Shown: one piece after another, positions 60,525 to 64,000 of the stretch
Layout of the letters: every line of letters begins with the position of its first letter
Position numbering within the stretch: the first letter of the stretch is position 1
Assembly (NCBI RefSeq): GCF_047200635.1
Contig: NZ_JBJZOI010000004.1
Location: 186,001 to 250,000, forward strand
Direction: 5' to 3'
DNA: 64,000 nt
DNA from: Saccharopolyspora_C sp047200635
Lineage (GTDB): Bacteria; Actinomycetota; Actinomycetes; Mycobacteriales; Pseudonocardiaceae
Notes under the pieces: generated by a model
The model's input: only the letters and a program-made list of their open reading frames with translations
What the model was told of the DNA's origin: nothing
Databases searched by the model: none
Translations under genes and position numbers: made by a program

Positions 60525-61732
60525 CGCCTCCCGGAATAGAACGCGCGCACCGCGGCGCAGACCTGTTCCAGTTGTTCGAGGGTCAGGTCCGGGTACAGCG
60601 GCAGCGCCAGCGCGCGCCGGGCGGCGGCCTCCGCGTTCGGCAGCCGCTCCGCGCCCGGACGCGCGGTCTGGAAGCAGGGCTGGCGGTGCAGCGGAACGGG
60701 GTAGTAGGTCTCCGTTCCGATTCCCCGCTCGGCCAGCCGGGCGGCGAGTTCGTCCCGCCGTTCCACCTCGATCTGGAAGACGTAGCTGACGCTCGCCGAG
60801 CCCGGTCCGCGGTCGACCACCTCCGGCAGCCGCAGGACGCCGGGCACGTCGGCGAGCCGTGCCCGGTAGGCGGTGGCCAGCGCGGCGCGGCGGGCGATGT
60901 CCTCGTCCAGCCCGGGCAGCTTCGCCAGCAGCACCGCGGCCTGGATGTCGTCCATCTTGCTGTTGGTCCCGGGCAGCGCGGTCTCGGTGGAGATCCCGGG
61001 GAAGTGGTCGAGGGTGTGGCCGAAGCGCCCGTGATGGCGCAGCCCGCCGACCAGTTCCGCGATCCGCGGGTCGTCGGTGAGCACGGCCCCGGCGTCGCCC
61101 ATCGCGCCGAGCACCTTGGTGGGGAAGAACGACAGCACCCCACCAGCGCCGTGCAGGCCGGCGTGGACGCCGAGCTGGCGCATCCCGATCGCCTCGGCGC
61201 TGTCCTCCAGCACTCCGAGCCCGAGCCGCGCGGCCACCCGGGACAGCGCGCTCATGTCGGCCATCTGGTTGAACAGGTGCGCGGGCATGACGAAGCGGGT
61301 GCGCGGTCCCGCGACGCGCTCGACCTCGGCCGGGTCGAGCGCGTAGGTCACCGGGTCGATGTCGGCGAACACGGGGCGGCCCCCGGCCAGCACCACCGAG
61401 CTCGCGGTGGAGACGAAGGAGTAGGCGGGCACGACGACCTCGTCGCCGGGCCGCAGGCCCATCGCGCGCAGCAGCAGGACCAGCGCGTCGGTGCCGCTGT
61501 TGACACCGATGGCGTAACGCGCCCCGGTGTAGTCGCACAACCGGCGCTCCAGCTCGGCGACCTGCTTGCCGTGGGAGAACTTGCCGTTGTCGAAGACGTC
61601 CTCGACGCGGGCGCTGAGGTCCGGCCAGAGCCGGTCGAAACTGCGGGCTTGCGAGAAGAACGGAACGGGCGCGGACGTATCCGGCGGGCTCGATAATTCT
61701 CGCGCCCCGGCGTCATTCGCACCGCGGGACAC
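60521..61732 (-). CDS. DegT/DnrJ/EryC1/StrS-family PLP aminotransferase (first in operon)
   Basis: 403 aa. PLP lysine Lys206 in LSFFPTKVLGAMGDAGAV and Asp177 in LEDSAEAIG; IGVNSGTDALVLLLRAMGLR is the phosphate-binding region. Typical of 3- or 4-ketosugar aminotransferases. It is the first gene of the leftward arm; GTG 61732 has CAGGAG 9 nt upstream, and a TTG at 61741 overlaps that site. Divergent from the dehydrogenase at 62032. Confidence 0.9.
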   Translation of the reverse strand: MSRGANDAGARELSSPPDTSAPVPFFSQARSFDRLWPDLSARVEDVFDNGKFSHGKQVAELERRLCDYTGARYAIGVNSGTDALVLLLRAMGLRPGDEVVVPAYSFVSTASSVVLAGGRPVFADIDPVTYALDPAEVERVAGPRTRFVMPAHLFNQMADMSALSRVAARLGLGVLEDSAEAIGMRQLGVHAGLHGAGGVLSFFPTKVLGAMGDAGAVLTDDPRIAELVGGLRHHGRFGHTLDHFPGISTETALPGTNSKMDDIQAAVLLAKLPGLDEDIARRAALATAYRARLADVPGVLRLPEVVDRGPGSASVSYVFQIEVERRDELAARLAERGIGTETYYPVPLHRQPCFQTARPGAERLPNAEAAARRALALPLYPDLTLEQLEQVCAAVRAFYSGRR

Positions 61733-62031
61733 GATGGTCAACTCCTGGGAAAGAGAGGGCTTCGTCGGCTGGAGAACCTAACCCAACGCCGCGTTCTCCG
61801 GAAAGGGCGGCGGGGGTGGGCGAGCATTTTTCATCCTTTTCGGTGATCGTTTGGGAAGTGGGCCGCGACCCGCCTCCGAGGTCGTTCCGCGAAATCGCTA
61901 GTCTGCGCCCCGGCCCCCGCTCGGCGGGAGGTGCGCTCGCATTCCCGCGCGGCCGATCGCATTCCGTCCTGAATGGACCGAAGTCGGCGTTCGGGGAAAT
62001 GTCCATTCCAGATCCGGAGCAACGGAGGACG
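61733..62031. promoter_or_regulatory. divergent promoter region of the 51-64 kb cluster, with inverted repeat
   Basis: 299 bp between the two arms, with a lower-GC segment at 61820-61900. GAATGGAC (61971-61978) and GTCCATTC (62001-62008) form an 8-bp inverted repeat 24 bp upstream of the dehydrogenase start, a possible operator. TAGTCT at 61899-61904 is a candidate -10 for the rightward arm. Confidence 0.45.
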
Positions 62032-63072
62032 ATGCTGCACTCACTCGTGGTCGGACTCGGCCGCGCCGGAGCGGGCCTGCACCTGCGCGTGCTCGCGCAG
62101 GCCCGGGAGCGCGACCGCGACCCGTTCCACCCCGGCGCGATCATCGCCTGCGATCCCGCACCGCGAACCCGGCTCGTGCGGCCCGGGGTGACCGCGGCCG
62201 AGTCGGTCCGCGCCGCCGCCGAGCTCGTCCCCCCGGGGCGCACCGTCGTGCACCTGTGCACCCCGCCGGTGGACCGCCCCGCCCTGCTCCGGGAGCTGGC
62301 CGGACTCGGCTTCCGGCGCTTCGTGGTGGAGAAACCGCTGGCGGTCGACCTCGCGGGCCTCGCCGAGATCGAACGGATCCGCGCCCGGCACGGGCTGCGG
62401 CTGGCCGTGGTGGCGCACTGGCTCGACGCCGAGCTCACCCGCAGGCTCGCCCGGCTCATCGGCGGCGGTTCGCTCGGCCCGCTGCGCTCGATGTCGTTCC
62501 ACCAGCACAAGCCGCGGTTCGCCCACACGAAGTCGACCAGCGGCCACCCCACCGCCTTCGACGTGGAGCTGCCGCACTCGCTCGGCGTGGCGCTGCACCT
62601 GGGCGGCCCCGCCGAGCTGGTCGGGGCCGAGTCCGCCGACATGCGCTGCGGCGACCTGGTGCTGCCCGGGATGGGCGGCGCCCGGATGCTGCTGCGGCAC
62701 CGGGACGGGACGCGCACGGAGCTCGTCTCCGACCTCACCGCCCCGGTGCGGGAGCGCCGGGTCGAGCTGGACTTCGCCCGGGGGCGGGTCGTCGGGCACT
62801 ACCCGCTCAGCGACCAGGACCACCACGCGCAGCTGCACGTGCCCGGGGCGCCGCGACCGTGGGAGGTGTTCCCGGACGACGCGCTCACCGAGTTCGTGCT
62901 CCGCACCTACCGGCGGTTCCGCGCTCGCGTTCCGGAACCCGATCCCGAGGCCGACGAGCGCTTCGCCCAGCAGTGCGAGGTCGTGCGCCTGCTCGCGGCC
63001 GCGAAGGGGCGCCGCGTCGGCACGACCGGACCCGTTCGACACCAGAGGAGGACCTCCGATCATGCAGGGTGA
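62032..63072 (+). CDS. Gfo/Idh/MocA-family oxidoreductase
   Basis: 346 aa. N-terminal Rossmann fold SLVVGLGRAGAGLHLRVLAQ and the family's catalytic-lysine motif VVEKPLAVDLAGLAEIE; the C-terminal half is the alpha/beta substrate domain. The family oxidises or reduces sugar or inositol hydroxyls with NAD(P). Next to two aminotransferases it likely makes the keto group they aminate. ATG 62032 follows GGAGGAC. Its end overlaps the next gene by 11 bp. Confidence 0.88.
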   Translation: MLHSLVVGLGRAGAGLHLRVLAQARERDRDPFHPGAIIACDPAPRTRLVRPGVTAAESVRAAAELVPPGRTVVHLCTPPVDRPALLRELAGLGFRRFVVEKPLAVDLAGLAEIERIRARHGLRLAVVAHWLDAELTRRLARLIGGGSLGPLRSMSFHQHKPRFAHTKSTSGHPTAFDVELPHSLGVALHLGGPAELVGAESADMRCGDLVLPGMGGARMLLRHRDGTRTELVSDLTAPVRERRVELDFARGRVVGHYPLSDQDHHAQLHVPGAPRPWEVFPDDALTEFVLRTYRRFRARVPEPDPEADERFAQQCEVVRLLAAAKGRRVGTTGPVRHQRRTSDHAG

Positions 63073-63940
63073 CCCCCGACCCGCGCTGGCGGGCATCGGC
63101 GACGAGGCCGCCACCGACCTCACCGGCCAGCTCGCCGCGATCCGCAGACTCGGCTGGAGCGGCGTCGAACTGCGCACCGTGGACGGCACGGCGCTGGCCG
63201 AGCTCCAGCCCGGGGACGCCCGGCGCGTCGTGCGCCAGGTGCGGGCCGCCGGGCTCGACGTCGTGTGCCTGGCCTCGCGCATCGGCAACTGGGCGCGGCC
63301 CGTCACCGCGCCGTTCGAGCCGGACCTCGCCGAGCTCGACCGGCTCGCCGAGCTCGGCGCCGAACTGGGCTGCCGCCACGTGCGGATCATGTCCTACCCG
63401 AACGACGGACTGGCCGAGGCGGAGTGGGGAGCCCGGGCGCGGGAGCGCGTCGCGCGGCTCGCCGACCGGGCCACCGAGCTCGACGTGGTGCTGGTGCACG
63501 AGAACTGCGCGGGGTGGGCGGCCGGAGATCCCGAGCGGATGCTGCGGTTGCTGGCCGACGCGCCCGCCCTGCGGCTGCTGTTCGACACCGGCAACGGGGC
63601 GGAGCACGGTTACCGGGCGATCGAGGTGCTGCGCCACGTGGTCACGCACGTGGTGCACGTGCACGTCAAGGACGCGATCGGAGCGCCGGGCGCGGTGACC
63701 TACGCGCGACCGGGAGAGGGGAGCGCGGGTGTCGCCGACTGCCTGCGGCTGCTGCTGAACTCCGGCTACCGCGGGGCGTTCTCGCTGGAACCGCACCTGG
63801 CGACCCGTCCGCACGAGGGCAGCGGCCCGGACGCCGACGCGGCCGACCGGTTCGTCGACGCGGGCCGCTGCCTGGAGCGGTTGCTGGGCGACCTGCTCGC
63901 CCCCTACGCCGCGGGCGTCGCGGCACCCGGCCGGTCCTGA
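63062..63940 (+). CDS. sugar phosphate isomerase/epimerase (xylose-isomerase-like TIM barrel)
   Basis: 292 aa. TIM-barrel signature segments LGWSGVELRTVDG, GCRHVRIMSYPNDG, VVLVHENCAGWAAGD with the metal-binding Glu, LRLLFDTGNGAEHG (Asp) and VVHVHVKDAIG (His) match the AP_endonuc_2 family that isomerises or epimerises sugars and inosose. It belongs with the dehydrogenase in the rightward arm. ATG 63062 lies inside the preceding gene's last codons, with AGAGGAGG upstream. Confidence 0.85.
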   Translation: MQGDPRPALAGIGDEAATDLTGQLAAIRRLGWSGVELRTVDGTALAELQPGDARRVVRQVRAAGLDVVCLASRIGNWARPVTAPFEPDLAELDRLAELGAELGCRHVRIMSYPNDGLAEAEWGARARERVARLADRATELDVVLVHENCAGWAAGDPERMLRLLADAPALRLLFDTGNGAEHGYRAIEVLRHVVTHVVHVHVKDAIGAPGAVTYARPGEGSAGVADCLRLLLNSGYRGAFSLEPHLATRPHEGSGPDADAADRFVDAGRCLERLLGDLLAPYAAGVAAPGRS

Positions 63941-64000
63941 TGCGCGCCGAACCGGCCCCGGCCGGGGTGGACCCGCTCACCGAGGCCGACCTGGCGCTGC
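63940..64000 (+). CDS. unidentified gene, cut by the window end
   Basis: ATG at 63940 overlaps the preceding TGA (TGATG) and reads MRAEPAPAGVDPLTEADLAL before the window ends. Twenty residues are too few for identification. The overlap places it in the rightward operon. Confidence 0.5.
   Translation, partial: MRAEPAPAGVDPLTEADLAL

Noticed and set aside
1..64000. tRNA, rRNA, CRISPR arrays, insertion sequences, phage att sites
   Set aside because: No cloverleaf-type sequence, regularly spaced repeats, transposase or integrase reading frame was recognised.

Overview
The window is about 73% GC and reads as chromosomal DNA of a filamentous actinomycete. Pointers are RbpA, a polyprenol-phosphate mannose synthase beside apolipoprotein N-acyltransferase, many GTG starts with GGAGG-type ribosome binding sites, ATGA/GTGA stop-start overlaps, MbtH, and a spore-pigment-like type II PKS. 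The mix fits Pseudonocardiaceae (for example Saccharopolyspora or Amycolatopsis); the genus is an inference.

Layout. 1-7 kb: housekeeping and exported proteins (ICMT-like methyltransferase, S9 peptidase, DUF418 membrane protein, PH-domain protein, secreted GH64 beta-1,3-glucanase). 7.8-18.5 kb: an NRPS operon made of a dimodular synthetase (A with an inserted methyltransferase, T, C, A, T, TE), MbtH, an MFS exporter, a FAD/NAD(P)-binding protein and an aspartate 1-decarboxylase (PanD). 18.5-34.6 kb: accessory and regulatory genes (HTH-less LysR-like protein with DUF5997, ketoglutarate-semialdehyde-type dehydrogenase with a decayed LysR gene beside it, membrane NACHT ATPase, tandem HxlR regulator, GT9-like protein divergent from an HTH/TPR regulator, ATPase-fold regulator, SRPBCC protein, universal stress protein, GDPD), separated by long stretches without recognisable genes. 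34.7-43 kb: conserved core (Atg22-like transporter, RbpA, Ppm, Lnt, LapA-domain protein, hydrolase, methyltransferase). 43.4-46.7 kb: compact type II PKS (KS-alpha, KS-beta, ACP, cyclase). 47.5-50.9 kb: transporter, GH114-like lipoprotein, Crp-family regulator.

50.9-64 kb: a divergent gene cluster that I cannot match to a described pathway. The leftward arm runs DegT aminotransferase, DegT aminotransferase, UbiA prenyltransferase, FAD amine-oxidase-like enzyme, AMP-forming ligase, SAM methyltransferase, a two-half CoA-transferase-III-like protein lacking the usual catalytic aspartate in both halves, a second acyl-CoA synthetase with a one-base frameshift in a G8 tract, and a decayed AhpD/CMD-type gene; most neighbours overlap by 4 bp. 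The rightward arm holds a Gfo/Idh dehydrogenase, a TIM-barrel sugar isomerase/epimerase and a gene cut by the window edge. The combination suggests an aminosugar or aminocyclitol joined to a prenylated or acylated unit. It is the best candidate here for an undescribed system, although its distal end looks damaged.

No rRNA, tRNA, CRISPR array, insertion sequence or phage integration site was recognised.
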